A stretch of 10,173 nt of DNA, from NCBI GenBank assembly GCA_050485745.1, contig JBJHBY010000121.1, forward strand, positions 1-10,173, read 5' to 3'. Position numbers and translations under genes: made by a program. The notes beneath the pieces were generated by a model, which saw only the letters and a program-made list of their open reading frames with translations, did not search any database and was not told the DNA's origin. Each line of letters starts with the position of its first letter. Position 1 is the stretch's first letter. This stretch comes from JBJHBY01 sp050485745. Lineage in GTDB: Bacteria > Pseudomonadota > Gammaproteobacteria > Pseudomonadales > CAMLJR01. This document shows positions 1 through 6,905 of this stretch, in pieces.

Positions 1-1443
1 CAACAGGTCCAGGCCAGTGGCGACGGCAACCAGCTCAGCGGTGCGCCGGCCAGTGGCGACTGGCAGTTGCTGGGTGAGCGCGCGCTCGTGGTCAGTGGCC
101 TCACCTTCAGCGGCATCGACATGGTGTCCGCGGCCGGCAGCGAAGCTCAGGTGCTGGCCGCGAGCAGCGGTTCCGAATTCCTGTTGCGTGCCAGTGACGC
201 GGCCCGGGTTGATGGCATCGAATTCAGCGCCGTCGGTGGTGGTTTTTCCGGCGCCGCCGGCGATGACCGCTTTGCACTGGCTGCGGGCTTCAGCGGCAGC
301 CTGGTTGTTGATGCCGGCGGTGGCAGCAATACCCTGGTGGGAAGCAGCGCCGACGACCTGTTCCTGCTTCTCGGCAGCGAGTCACTGAGCTATCGCGGCG
401 TCAGCTTCAGTGGTATCCAGCAGGTCGAGGCCGGTGCCGGTTTCAACACGGTGCAAGCGCAGGTTCCTGATCTTTCCCTGACCCTGCAGGGGTCGCGGAC
501 GGCCGCGGCCGCCGGCGTACACTTCGAGCAGATCGACCGTTTCGACTTCGGCACGGGCAGCAATACCCTGATCACCGCCGGCAGCGGTGGTGAGGCCCTG
601 ATCGATGGCGGCAACCGCGTGCGCGCCCTGGACCTGCTGGTGACCGGCGTGGCCACTCTGCAGGGTGGCGCCGGTGATGATCACTTCATCCTCGCGCCGG
701 GGGGTAGCCTCAGTGGAGGGCTGTTCGGCGGTGGTGGCAGTAATCGTCTGACCACCCAGGGCAGTGCCAATCAATGGCAGATCCTCGCTGGCGACCAGCG
801 GGTCAACGGTTTTGCCTTCAGTGGTTTTCAGGAGTTGATTGATCAGGGCAGCGGCGGTTTCAATCTCGAAACCGACCGCGGCATCACCTTCAACAGCGGA
901 CGCTGGATTGGATTTGATGCCGGCGAGGTCACGCGCCTGGAATTCCAGGTGGTGCCGCAACTGACCGTGGCTGCTGCTGCCATCCAGGTCAATGTGCTGG
1001 ATCTGCCCGGGGGCAATCTCGATCTGACAGCGGCGGCGGGCGTCACCGGGGGTGGCCTGAACGCCGTCAACCTGCGCATTCAGGCCGGTGGTGACGTCCA
1101 GTTGTCCACCGCGGTCGACAACGCGGATATCGTCAGTGGTGGCGGCATCGCCCTGCAGCAGAGTGGTGACATCCACCTGCAGCGCCTGCTCACTGCCGGG
1201 GGCGATGTCCAGGTCAGCGGCGATAGCGACATTGTGGTCACCCGGGTGGGTACCGGCTCCAGAAACACCGGCTCGGTGACACTGGAAAGCAGCCTGGGCA
1301 GCATCCTGGTATCCGCGGCCGGGAGTGGACAGATCAACATCGAGGCCGGCGCCATCACCCTGGAGGCGCTGCAGCGCATCGGCGTCATCGACATTCCTTT
1401 CTTCGTTGCCTCGGCGAGGGCGCCGTCACTGTGGGCGAGGTAG
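1..1443 (+). CDS. Large repeat-rich beta-solenoid surface protein, 5' end outside window
   Basis: The frame is open from base 1, so the start lies upstream; 480 residues are visible before the TAG at 1441. The protein is rich in Gly, Ser, Ala and Val and poor in Lys and Cys. Residues ~30-290 carry irregular repeats: a G-x-x-F-S-G-I type motif (residues ~33-39, 133-139, 270-276, degenerate copies at ~72 and ~172), a G-S-N-T-L type motif (~108, 187, 247) and an A-G-D-D-x-F type motif (~86, 224). Residues ~320-460 switch to short GGDVQLS / GGDVQVS / SGDIHL turns about 20 residues apart, as in filamentous-haemagglutinin-like or leukotoxin-LktA-type beta-solenoids. Such proteins are usually secreted adhesins or surface-layer components. 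No autotransporter barrel is visible at the 3' end, so secretion by a two-partner or type I route is possible but unproven. The last ~15 residues before the stop do not look solenoid-like; see the following entry. The fold class is fairly sure, the function is not. Confidence 0.75.
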   Translation, partial: QQVQASGDGNQLSGAPASGDWQLLGERALVVSGLTFSGIDMVSAAGSEAQVLAASSGSEFLLRASDAARVDGIEFSAVGGGFSGAAGDDRFALAAGFSGSLVVDAGGGSNTLVGSSADDLFLLLGSESLSYRGVSFSGIQQVEAGAGFNTVQAQVPDLSLTLQGSRTAAAAGVHFEQIDRFDFGTGSNTLITAGSGGEALIDGGNRVRALDLLVTGVATLQGGAGDDHFILAPGGSLSGGLFGGGGSNRLTTQGSANQWQILAGDQRVNGFAFSGFQELIDQGSGGFNLETDRGITFNSGRWIGFDAGEVTRLEFQVVPQLTVAAAAIQVNVLDLPGGNLDLTAAAGVTGGGLNAVNLRIQAGGDVQLSTAVDNADIVSGGGIALQQSGDIHLQRLLTAGGDVQVSGDSDIVVTRVGTGSRNTGSVTLESSLGSILVSAAGSGQINIEAGAITLEALQRIGVIDIPFFVASARAPSLWAR

Positions 1444-1665
1444 TACGTGATTCCCGTGCTGCGTCCGGGGTCGCGGGATCCGATGGCCTGGGTGCGCCGC
1501 ATCTCATCGCTCACCGAAGTCATCGCATCATCCGGTATGCGCAGTGCGGTCCAGCCTTACGGTGTGGAGATTGTGGCCATCGACCCGGCCATTTTCACGG
1601 CGCTGCAGCCATTCACCCTGGTGGGCGAAGCCATTGCCCTGCCTGAGGATCAGCGTCTCGACTGA
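1444..1665 (+). pseudogene. Detached C-terminal tail of the upstream surface protein
   Basis: Directly after the TAG at 1441-1443 the same frame stays open for 73 codons to a TGA at 1663-1665. It ends in a coherent acidic tail (YGVEIVAIDPAIF ... IALPEDQRLD) that resembles the C-terminus of large repeat proteins from marine gammaproteobacteria; that resemblance is from memory, not from a search. No convincing start codon or ribosome binding site precedes it (ATGs at 1483 and 1534 lack a Shine-Dalgarno), so it is better read as the lost end of the preceding gene than as a separate gene. One way to restore the protein is two compensating indels. The +3 frame is stop-free across 1383-1643 and around 1413-1500 encodes GEGAVTVGEVV and SDGLGAPHLI, which read more naturally than the in-frame text. 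The alternative is a simple nonsense mutation. The tail overlaps the convergent phosphatase gene by 16 bases. Confidence 0.5.
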
Positions 1666-2417
1666 ATCTCGGCGATAACCACCGAGATATTGTCACGGCC
1701 CCCCGCCTGGTTGGCTGCGTCGACCAGGCGATAGCAGCTTTCCAGTACTGGCAGGTGGTGCGACAGCTCCGCGGCAATGGCTTCATCGGAGATGTGCCCG
1801 GTCAGGCCGTCGCTGCACAGCAGCAGCAGGCAGTCCCGGTCCAGCTCCCGTTCCTCGATGCTGATCTCCAGGGTGGGGTCGATGCCGATGGCCCGGGTCA
1901 GCATATTGCGCTGCTGGCTGTTCTCCGCCTCCGCGGCGCTGATGGCACCGCTGTCGATCAGCTCCTGGACCACCGAGTGGTCCCGGGTCAGGCGCTGCAG
2001 CGGACCCTGCCAGCCCGGTCCCTGCCACAGATAGGCGCGTGAATCACCCACGTGAGCCACCACCATGCGGCCCTGGTAAATCAGGGCGAGTACAGCCGTT
2101 GTGCCCATCTGGGCGAGCCGGGGTTGCGACAGCTTGAGGTCGAGGATGTGGCGATTGGCGCGCTGGAAGATGTCGTTCACGGCCCGGTGCATGTCGGCGC
2201 TGTCGCCGGGTGGCCTGGCGGCCAGTTGCTCCAGGGCATCTCCCATGACCCCGACCAGCGCCTGTGCGGCGACGGCACCGCCGGTGTAGCCGCCCATACC
2301 GTCCGCCACCAGCAGATAGGCAAAGTCGTGGGCCTCGTTACGGAACCAGCGGATCGCATCCTGGTTTTCATTGCGGCTGCGGCCGATGTCCGTCAGGCCG
2401 GCGATGTTGATGTCCAT
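1650..2417 (-). CDS. PP2C-family serine/threonine protein phosphatase (Stp1-like)
   Basis: A 255-residue single-domain PPM/PP2C phosphatase, the normal length for bacterial Stp/PstP catalytic domains. These cytosolic enzymes use two Mn/Mg ions to remove phosphate from Ser/Thr residues and commonly oppose Hanks-type kinases. The family motifs occur in order: DIGRSRNENQD (residues 10-20, metal-binding D20), VADGMGGYTGG (D39 and G40), GTTAVLAL, VAHVGDSRAYLW, LTRDHSVVQELI, LTRAIGID, CSDGL (D203) and GGRDNIS (D242). All metal ligands are kept, so it should be active. The ATG at 2417 is chosen because PP2C homology begins at once (MDINIAGLTDIG) and a GGAAGG ribosome site lies just upstream; the in-frame extension to 2531 has no family homology and runs into the inverted-repeat element. 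No kinase or FHA-domain gene is in the window, so the partner is unknown. Its 3' end meets the surface-protein tail head-on. Confidence 0.93.
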   Translation of the reverse strand: MDINIAGLTDIGRSRNENQDAIRWFRNEAHDFAYLLVADGMGGYTGGAVAAQALVGVMGDALEQLAARPPGDSADMHRAVNDIFQRANRHILDLKLSQPRLAQMGTTAVLALIYQGRMVVAHVGDSRAYLWQGPGWQGPLQRLTRDHSVVQELIDSGAISAAEAENSQQRNMLTRAIGIDPTLEISIEERELDRDCLLLLCSDGLTGHISDEAIAAELSHHLPVLESCYRLVDAANQAGGRDNISVVIAEIQSRR

Positions 2418-2446
2418 GGATCCTTCCGTCGGCGAGTGCTGGCTGG

Positions 2447-2455
2447 AGCATAGCA
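2447..2455 (-). promoter_or_regulatory. Candidate extended -10 promoter for the phosphatase gene
   Basis: On the minus strand this reads TGCTATGCT, a TG-N extended -10 followed by TATGCT (4 of 6 matches to TATAAT). It lies 29 bases upstream of the ATG at 2417. No good -35 box is found 17-18 bases further upstream, which extended -10 promoters can tolerate. Position and motif support it; nothing else does. Confidence 0.3.
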
Positions 2456-2516
2456 CAGCACCCGCCAGGCGCTTGCTGACCAATGCCGACAGGTTTTCAA
2501 CCCTTCTGAATACCAG

Positions 2517-2605
2517 GGCACCTCTGATCAATGCAACGACGTCCAGTGTGCGCCAGAGGCCGGCCCTTCGGGGCCTGAGCGATCGCCGAATGAATCAGAG
2601 GTACC
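2517..2605. repeat. 89-bp element bounded by inverted repeats, possibly MITE- or REP-like
   Basis: The left arm GGCACCTCTGAT (2517-2528) faces the right arm ATCAGAGGTACC (2594-2605). The arms are complementary over 12 bases with one mismatch; the inner nine are perfect. Between them lies a GGCCC-TTCG-GGGCC hairpin (2562-2575) with a UUCG tetraloop, and a GCGATCGC palindrome (2579-2586). There is no coding capacity. The design, short terminal inverted repeats around a GC-rich hairpin, fits a miniature non-autonomous element or an intergenic repeat. I see no clear target-site duplication outside the arms, so insertion is not proven. It could instead be a long imperfect RNA hairpin in the leader region upstream of the phosphatase gene. 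Confidence 0.5.
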
Positions 2606-2835
2606 TTAAGCCGAGCTTCCGTCGCCCCGCGATGGGTGGCTGTCTGCCGGAGACTTCCTGGTATGAAATTCTGTACACAGCCACCGGGTGTCCCGGCTCG
2701 ATCCACTGTCATGTTTACTCCGTAATATGGGCCAAGCCGTTGATTTCCGGCGACAGGCCGCCCACTGGGCGGCGGCCGCACATGGGCCGCGGGGAATGCC
2801 TCACTGGCGAATGTGGCGAAAGCGGCAAATACTGG
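2606..2835. other. Noncoding divergent intergenic stretch with GC hairpins
   Basis: No convincing gene lies here; frames open across it lack ribosome sites and have no recognisable protein character. Two overlapping hairpin options are visible: GCCGCCC-act-GGGCGGC (2757-2773) and GCGGCC-gcacatg-GGCCGC (2772-2790). Their left and right arms share bases, so they are mutually exclusive. Both lie just upstream of the -35 box at 2836 and outside the predicted transcript of the small acidic-protein gene, so a role as a leader attenuator is unlikely. Confidence 0.5.
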
Positions 2836-2864
2836 TTGACAGGCCCCGGCTTCAGCAGTATTAA
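2836..2864 (+). promoter_or_regulatory. Sigma70 promoter for the small acidic-protein gene
   Basis: A perfect -35 box TTGACA (2836-2841) is followed by exactly 17 bases and a -10 box TATTAA (2859-2864, 4 of 6). Transcription would start near 2871, giving a leader of about 70 bases before the ATG at 2943. The leader contains the palindrome CGGGTACCCG. This is the best promoter match in the window and points at the gene immediately downstream. Confidence 0.7.
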
Positions 2865-2942
2865 GGCGCCGCGGCGTGGGAGTTTCCGGGTCCGGGTACC
2901 CGCCAGCGGTTCTGTGGCAGGTTTGAGAGCGTGGAGCGCGAC

Positions 2943-3164
2943 ATGGCAAACAATGTTTCTGGCAGCACTGAAAGCCCGGATGCAGCCGAGGATTTCCTGG
3001 CGGATGACGCCGAGGGCGAGGACTTCGAGCTCGAGGACGATGTGGCGCCGCGTGTGGTCCGCAAGGATCCCTCTGTGCGCCGCAAGATCGAGGATCTGCT
3101 CGAACGTCGCCGCCTGCGCGAGGAACTGGGGCTTTACGACGACGCCTACTGGGACGACATCTGA
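2943..3164 (+). CDS. Small acidic protein, PA3496-family-like
   Basis: A 73-residue protein in two parts. An Asp/Glu-rich, probably disordered N-terminal half (residues ~10-37) is followed by a charged helical C-terminal half with SVRRKIEDLLERRRLREELGLYDD and a final YWDDI. The basic 'R-R-K-I-E-D-L-L-E-R-R-R-L-R-E-E-L' helix after an acidic stretch matches what I recall of the small Pseudomonas PA3496-type proteins, which databases label as putative envelope-integrity proteins; no biochemical role is established for them. It has no signal peptide and no membrane segment. The ATG at 2943 is chosen for GGAG (2933-2936) six bases upstream; a GTG at 2931 in frame is less well placed. It has its own promoter and terminator, so it is probably monocistronic. 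The gene is likely real; the family call is moderate. Confidence 0.8.
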   Translation: MANNVSGSTESPDAAEDFLADDAEGEDFELEDDVAPRVVRKDPSVRRKIEDLLERRRLREELGLYDDAYWDDI

Positions 3165-3185
3165 ACGTTTGAGGTCGGCGCCACG

Positions 3186-3225
3186 ACCACGGCCCCGGCA
3201 CCTGGGGCCGTGGTTGAGGCTTTTT
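3186..3225 (+). terminator. Rho-independent terminator
   Basis: A perfect 11-bp stem, ACCACGGCCCC (3186-3196) and GGGGCCGTGGT (3204-3214), encloses a 7-base loop and is followed six bases later by TTTTT (3221-3225). It starts 22 bases after the stop of the small acidic-protein gene and closes that unit before the cyclase gene. Confidence 0.88.
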
Positions 3226-3304
3226 AGGTCAGGGCCCTTGTTGCTGACCGCGACTTCGCCGATACTCCCGGGATAATCAATCCACAGGGAACCGCGCGCG
3301 CACC

Positions 3305-4438
3305 ATGCCGAAGCCGGATCCGGCAACCGCATCGGTCAGCTCTTCTCCGCCCGGGGATGGTCAGCGGCGGTGGGAGAAAATGCTGCCACCGGCGGTGACC
3401 GAACTTCTCGAAAAGGCCGTTCAGAATGAGCGCATCCTGCTGCGCTATCAGGCCTTCGAACTCGAATTGCTGTCGCTGGATGGCCTCGAGGCCCTGCTGG
3501 ACGCCCTGCTCGAACAGTCCGTCTCCTATTTCAAGCTCGATGCCATCGAACTCTGGCTGCTGGATGCCTCCGGCGCCCTGCGCAGCCTGCTGCCGACCGA
3601 TGCGGAGCAGCGCTGGCCCGGGCTGCGCTGGCTGGCCAGCGACACTGAAATGGCCGCTCTGTACACACGGCCACCGGCGGTGCGCCTGTGCCCGTGTACA
3701 CCCGCCGCGGCTCCGGAAGTACTGCGGGGTCGGGCGATCGGCTCCGTGGCGTTGCTGCCCCTGGTGCGGCGCGGTGAACTGGTTGGCAGCCTGCACTTTG
3801 GCGCCTTTTCGGAGCAGCGCTTCAGCGCCGACAAGTCGACGGAGTTCATCAATCACCTGGCCTGCATTATCGCCATGTGCCTCGAGAGCAGTATCAACCA
3901 GGAGCAACTGCGGCGTCTCAGCCTGGTCGATATGCTCACGGGCGTGGCCAACCGGCGCGCCTTCCACCAGGCACTGGAGCGCGAGATTGCCCGTGCCCGA
4001 CGCGCCTCCGAGCCGCTGGCGATGCTGTTTGCAGACCTCGATCACTTCAAGCGCATCAATGATGCCCACGGCCACCTGACCGGTGATCAGGTGTTGCGCG
4101 AGGTGGCGGCCGCTATTGCCACGATGCTGCGCAGTACCGACCACGTCTGCCGTTACGGCGGCGAGGAATTTGCCCTGATCCTGCCCAATTGCAGCCAGAC
4201 CCTTGCCCTCGACGTGGCGGACCGTATCCGCCGCCGCGTCGAGGAGCTGCGCCTGCGCAACAGCCAGGGGCAGCCGGTGGCGGTGTCCCTGTCGATCGGT
4301 GTCTCCCACTGGCAGGGTGGCGAGAAAGCACCGGAGCAGCTTGACCAGTGCCTGGTCGCCAGTGCCGATGCGGCCCTTTATCAGGCCAAGCATGCAGGTC
4401 GCAACCGGGTCAGCTATGGCGCCCTTCAGGCGCGCTGA
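3305..4438 (+). CDS. Diguanylate cyclase with N-terminal GAF-like (DUF484-like) domain
   Basis: A 377-residue cytosolic protein with no membrane segment. Residues ~30-200 resemble the GAF-like fold of DUF484 proteins (a helix around NERILLRYQAF, an EALLDALLEQ helix, then GSVALLPLVRRGELVGSLHFG and RFSADKSTEF). Residues ~205-372 form a GGDEF domain: DMLTGVANRRAF (209-220), the metal-binding FADLDHFKRIND (D244), the active-site GGEEF (285-289) and the final GRNRVSYG. RSTD (276-279) sits exactly five residues before GGEEF and fits the RxxD product-inhibition site. All catalytic features of an active cyclase making cyclic di-GMP from two GTP are present, with feedback inhibition expected; the GAF-like domain would sense an unknown signal. 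Start choice is open. The ATG at 3305 has AGGGA about 14 bases upstream, while an in-frame ATG at 3380 has GGGAG only 3 bases upstream; the domain is complete either way. Confidence 0.92.
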   Translation: MPKPDPATASVSSSPPGDGQRRWEKMLPPAVTELLEKAVQNERILLRYQAFELELLSLDGLEALLDALLEQSVSYFKLDAIELWLLDASGALRSLLPTDAEQRWPGLRWLASDTEMAALYTRPPAVRLCPCTPAAAPEVLRGRAIGSVALLPLVRRGELVGSLHFGAFSEQRFSADKSTEFINHLACIIAMCLESSINQEQLRRLSLVDMLTGVANRRAFHQALEREIARARRASEPLAMLFADLDHFKRINDAHGHLTGDQVLREVAAAIATMLRSTDHVCRYGGEEFALILPNCSQTLALDVADRIRRRVEELRLRNSQGQPVAVSLSIGVSHWQGGEKAPEQLDQCLVASADAALYQAKHAGRNRVSYGALQAR

Positions 4439-4480
4439 GTGGAGCCCTGGCCTACACATCGCCCTGGTTTACTGCCGTTG

Positions 4481-4500
4481 TTGCGGGACGCAAGGGTTTT
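4481..4500 (+). terminator. Weak candidate terminator after the cyclase gene
   Basis: TTGCG-gga-CGCAA (4481-4493) forms a 5-bp stem with a 3-base loop, followed by GGGTTTT. The stem is short and the T-run is only four bases long, so termination would be inefficient. It lies 42 bases past the cyclase stop and 75 bases before the carbonic anhydrase start. Confidence 0.25.
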
Positions 4501-4574
4501 GGCCGGACCGGGGCGCTGTTAGACTTGTGCGCCTCGCAGAAACCAGACCAGAACCGGAAAGGGAACGTAACTGG

Positions 4575-5210
4575 ATGAAAACCCTGGAACACCTGTTTGT
4601 CAACAATCAGCGCTGGGCGGACGAGATCAAGCGCGAAGATCCGGGCTTTTTCGAAAAGCTGTCTGCGCAGCAGCGCCCCGAATACCTCTGGATCGGCTGT
4701 TCCGACTCCCGTGTCCCCGCTAACCAGATTGTCGGTTTGCTGCCCGGTGAACTGTTCGTGCACCGCAATGTGGCCAATGTGGTCATTCACACCGACCTCA
4801 ACTGCCAGTCCGTGCTGCAATATGCTGTCGATGTGCTGCAGGTGAAGCACATCATCGTCTGCGGCCACTATGGCTGTGGCGGTGTGAAGGCGGCCATGGA
4901 GGATGCCCAGCACGGTCTTATCGACAGCTGGCTGCGCAACATCAAGGATGTCTATCACCAGCAGCGGCATCGCTTCCGTGAGCTTGACGACGAGCAGGCC
5001 CGGGTCGACCTGCTGTGTGAAATGAATGTGGTCACGCAGATGGCCAACGTTTGCCACACCACCACGGTGCAGAACGCCTGGGCGCGGGGGCAGAAGCTGG
5101 ACGTTCACGGCTGGATCTACAGCGTGCGCGATGGCCTGCTCAAGGATCTGGGCAATACGGTCAGCGGGCCGGAGCAGATTGCCGATGCCTACCGGGTTGC
5201 CACGGAGTAA
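4575..5210 (+). CDS. can: Beta-class carbonic anhydrase, type II (Can)
   Basis: A 211-residue cytosolic zinc enzyme catalysing CO2 + H2O to bicarbonate + H+, closely resembling E. coli Can along its whole length. Zinc and catalytic residues fall at family positions: C42, D44 and R46 in IGCSDSRVP, and H98 and C101 in CGHYGCGG. The residues forming the inhibitory bicarbonate pocket of type II enzymes are also kept: W39, R64 in FVHRNVAN, and Y182 in HGWIYSVRDGLL (one position later than in the H. influenzae enzyme because of a one-residue insertion). It should therefore be the allosteric, pH- and bicarbonate-gated type. In heterotrophs Can supplies bicarbonate for carboxylases and is often needed for growth in air. 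The ATG at 4575 is chosen by homology (MKTLEHLFVNN); GGAAAGGGAA about 9-13 bases upstream is a rather distant ribosome site. It follows the cyclase gene by 136 bases, so co-transcription is possible but not shown. Confidence 0.97.
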   Translation: MKTLEHLFVNNQRWADEIKREDPGFFEKLSAQQRPEYLWIGCSDSRVPANQIVGLLPGELFVHRNVANVVIHTDLNCQSVLQYAVDVLQVKHIIVCGHYGCGGVKAAMEDAQHGLIDSWLRNIKDVYHQQRHRFRELDDEQARVDLLCEMNVVTQMANVCHTTTVQNAWARGQKLDVHGWIYSVRDGLLKDLGNTVSGPEQIADAYRVATE

Positions 5211-5229
5211 CGGGCTCACCCAAACGGAT

Positions 5230-5259
5230 GTGACGGCACGGGCTCTGCCTGCCTAGAAT
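5230..5259 (+). promoter_or_regulatory. Candidate sigma70 promoter for the SDR/NTF2/SDR cassette
   Basis: GTGACG (5230-5235, 4 of 6 to TTGACA), an 18-base spacer and TAGAAT (5254-5259, 5 of 6 to TATAAT). Transcription would begin near 5266, about 40 bases before the ATG at 5305. It fits the start of a plus-strand unit. Confidence 0.42.
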
Positions 5260-5284
5260 GGACGGGATAACCTCCAATCCGTCC
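5260..5284. promoter_or_regulatory. Operator-like dyad overlapping the predicted transcription start
   Basis: GGACGGGAT (5260-5268) faces ATCCGTCC (5277-5284). The arms are complementary apart from one bulged G and are separated by 8 bases. The dyad begins immediately after the -10 box and spans the expected +1, the usual place for a repressor site. It could equally be a small hairpin in the 5' leader. No regulator gene is in the window. Confidence 0.3.
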
Positions 5285-5304
5285 AGTCAATGCAGAGGGA
5301 GCCC

Positions 5305-6231
5305 ATGGCCGCCGAACCCGTCAATCTAGCAGGCAAAAAGATCCTTATCACCGGACCCACCGGCCAGGTGGCCCTCCCTGTGGTCGAGCACCTGGCCCGC
5401 GAGGCCGAGGTCCATGCCCTGGCGCGCTTCTCCAACGCCGCGGATCGCGAGCGTATCGAGGCCCTGGGGGCTCGCACCATCAAGGCTGATCTCGCCGATG
5501 CCGCAAGCCTGGAGGCGGTGTCCGACGACTTCGACTACGTGCTCAATTTTGCCGTGGTGAAGAGTGGTGACTTCGACTATGACCTCGCCGCTAATGCCGA
5601 GGGCGTGGGCAATCTGATGCTGCGCTGCCGCAGCGCCAGGGCTTTTCTGCACTTCTCCTCGACCGCGGTCTATGAGTATGCCGGTCATGCGCCACGCAAG
5701 GAAAATGACCCCCTGGGCGACAACCACCGGGTGATGTTCCCCACCTACAGCATCGCCAAGATCGCCGCGGAGACGGTGTGCCGTTTCACCGCCCATCAGT
5801 TCGGTATCCCCACCACCATCGCGCGGCTCTCGGTACCCTATGGCGACAACGGAGGCTGGCCCTACTACCATCTGCTGATGATGAAAGGGGGCGTGCCCAT
5901 CGACGTGCATCCGGAGCGTCCCAATGTCTACAACCTGCTGCATGTCGATGACTACATCGAGAAGATCCCGCGCCTGCTTGCGGTGGCGACGCCGGAGGTG
6001 ACCACGACCAACTTTGGCGGCTCCGAGGCAGCCAGCATCGAGGAATGGTGTGCCTGGCTGCAGGAGCTCACCGGCCTGGAGCCCGTGTTCAAGGACAATC
6101 CCAAGGCCTTTGGCAGCCTGCAGATCGACGCGACCCGCATGCATGAACTGATTGGCGAAACCCGCGTCAACTGGCGCGACGGGGTGCGCCGCATGGTGCA
6201 GAATCTGGCCCCGGAGCTGCTCAAGGGCTGA
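5305..6231 (+). CDS. Extended SDR, NAD-dependent epimerase/dehydratase family protein
   Basis: A 308-residue Rossmann-fold protein of the extended short-chain dehydrogenase type. The nucleotide-binding loop is ITGPTGQVA (GxxGxxA, residues 17-23). Residues 60-65 (KADLAD) match the usual adenine-contacting acidic segment. The active site shows S118-S119-T120 and Y148-SIA-K152, with LSVPYGDNGGW and NLLHVDDY as typical substrate-side segments. All catalytic residues are present. Sugar epimerases, dehydratases and various keto-reductases share this fold, and the substrate cannot be told from sequence alone. The start at 5305 is chosen because GAGGGAG (5295-5301) precedes it; the ATG at 5290 lacks a ribosome site. 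It is the first gene of a three-gene plus-strand cassette, 81 bases ahead of the NTF2-fold gene. Confidence 0.88.
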   Translation: MAAEPVNLAGKKILITGPTGQVALPVVEHLAREAEVHALARFSNAADRERIEALGARTIKADLADAASLEAVSDDFDYVLNFAVVKSGDFDYDLAANAEGVGNLMLRCRSARAFLHFSSTAVYEYAGHAPRKENDPLGDNHRVMFPTYSIAKIAAETVCRFTAHQFGIPTTIARLSVPYGDNGGWPYYHLLMMKGGVPIDVHPERPNVYNLLHVDDYIEKIPRLLAVATPEVTTTNFGGSEAASIEEWCAWLQELTGLEPVFKDNPKAFGSLQIDATRMHELIGETRVNWRDGVRRMVQNLAPELLKG

Positions 6232-6312
6232 TGCCCCGACATTGACGCAGGCTATCCGACCGTCCGCCGGCCGCTCCCTTGGCGTGCCGGCCTTCGCACA
6301 AGGGGGATGAGC

Positions 6313-6846
6313 ATGACCGAACCAAGCCTGGCCGACCTGGCACGCCGCCTCACGGCCCTCGAGGATATCGAGGCAATCAAGCAGCTGAAGTACCGTTACT
6401 TCTTCAATTGTGACCAGAAGCGGCCGCAGCAGGTGCGCCAATGCTTCGCCGATGGCCCGGTGGCCATCGAGTTCGGCCGTATCGGGCACTTTGACAATGC
6501 CGATGCCCTGGTGGCGATCTTCACCGAACTGGCCTGTGCCGAGCATATCGTGGAGATGCACCACGCCCAGAATCCCCAGATCGAGTTGCTCGGCGACGAC
6601 CGTGCCTGCGGGACCTGGGGTCTTTACTACTACATGATCGATACCCGGCAGCAGGTATGCACCCAACTGGGTGGCGTCTATGAGGATGAGTACCGCAAGA
6701 CGGCCGCTGGCTGGAAGATCACCGCCACCGCCTTTACCGTGAATTCGACCCAGATCCTCTCTGTGGGGGATGGGCTGGTCAAGGCGCTGTTCGCCGGCCG
6801 CACGGCGCCGGCGGAGGTGGATGACCCTTCCCGTCAGGCGGGATAA
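6313..6846 (+). CDS. NTF2-fold / SnoaL-like protein
   Basis: A 177-residue protein with the alpha+beta cone layout of the SnoaL_4/NTF2-like superfamily. An N-terminal helix LEDIEAIKQLKYRYFFNCD (residues 16-34) is followed by QQVRQCFADGPVAIEFG, then VEMHHAQNPQIEL (His83-His84), CGTWGLYYYM and a final pair of strands with GWKITATAF. Members include ketosteroid-isomerase-like, dehydratase and ring-hydroxylating-accessory proteins, as well as enzymes with no known activity. Tyr27, Tyr29, Asp34 and the His pair line the region where scytalone-dehydratase-like members bind substrate, but I cannot assign a reaction. The ATG at 6313 is preferred over 6307 because AAGGGGG (6300-6306) lies six bases from 6313 but abuts 6307. 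Its position between two SDR genes suggests a shared small-molecule pathway. Confidence 0.85.
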   Translation: MTEPSLADLARRLTALEDIEAIKQLKYRYFFNCDQKRPQQVRQCFADGPVAIEFGRIGHFDNADALVAIFTELACAEHIVEMHHAQNPQIELLGDDRACGTWGLYYYMIDTRQQVCTQLGGVYEDEYRKTAAGWKITATAFTVNSTQILSVGDGLVKALFAGRTAPAEVDDPSRQAG

Positions 6847-6905
6847 ACGGTATCTTTGCGCCTTCAAAAAAACATTTCTTATGAATTCTTTTTGAGGAGA
6901 GCGGC

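Noticed and set aside
2371..3276. Long plus-strand open frame across the divergent intergenic region
   Set aside because: It overlaps the phosphatase start antisense, the inverted-repeat element, the promoter, the small acidic-protein gene and the terminator. Its translation is Arg/Pro/Ser-rich with no recognisable domain, as expected for an out-of-frame reading of GC-rich DNA.
3224..4459. 411-codon minus-strand frame opposite the cyclase gene
   Set aside because: It is exactly antisense to a gene with complete GGDEF motifs, it is Gln/His/Ala-rich, and it has no family signature.
6856..6885. Promoter-like TTGCGC-18-TATGAA in the AT-rich gap before the second SDR
   Set aside because: Only 3 of 6 and 4 of 6 matches, inside what looks like an operon; the strong GAGGAG ribosome site explains the conserved part of the gap better.
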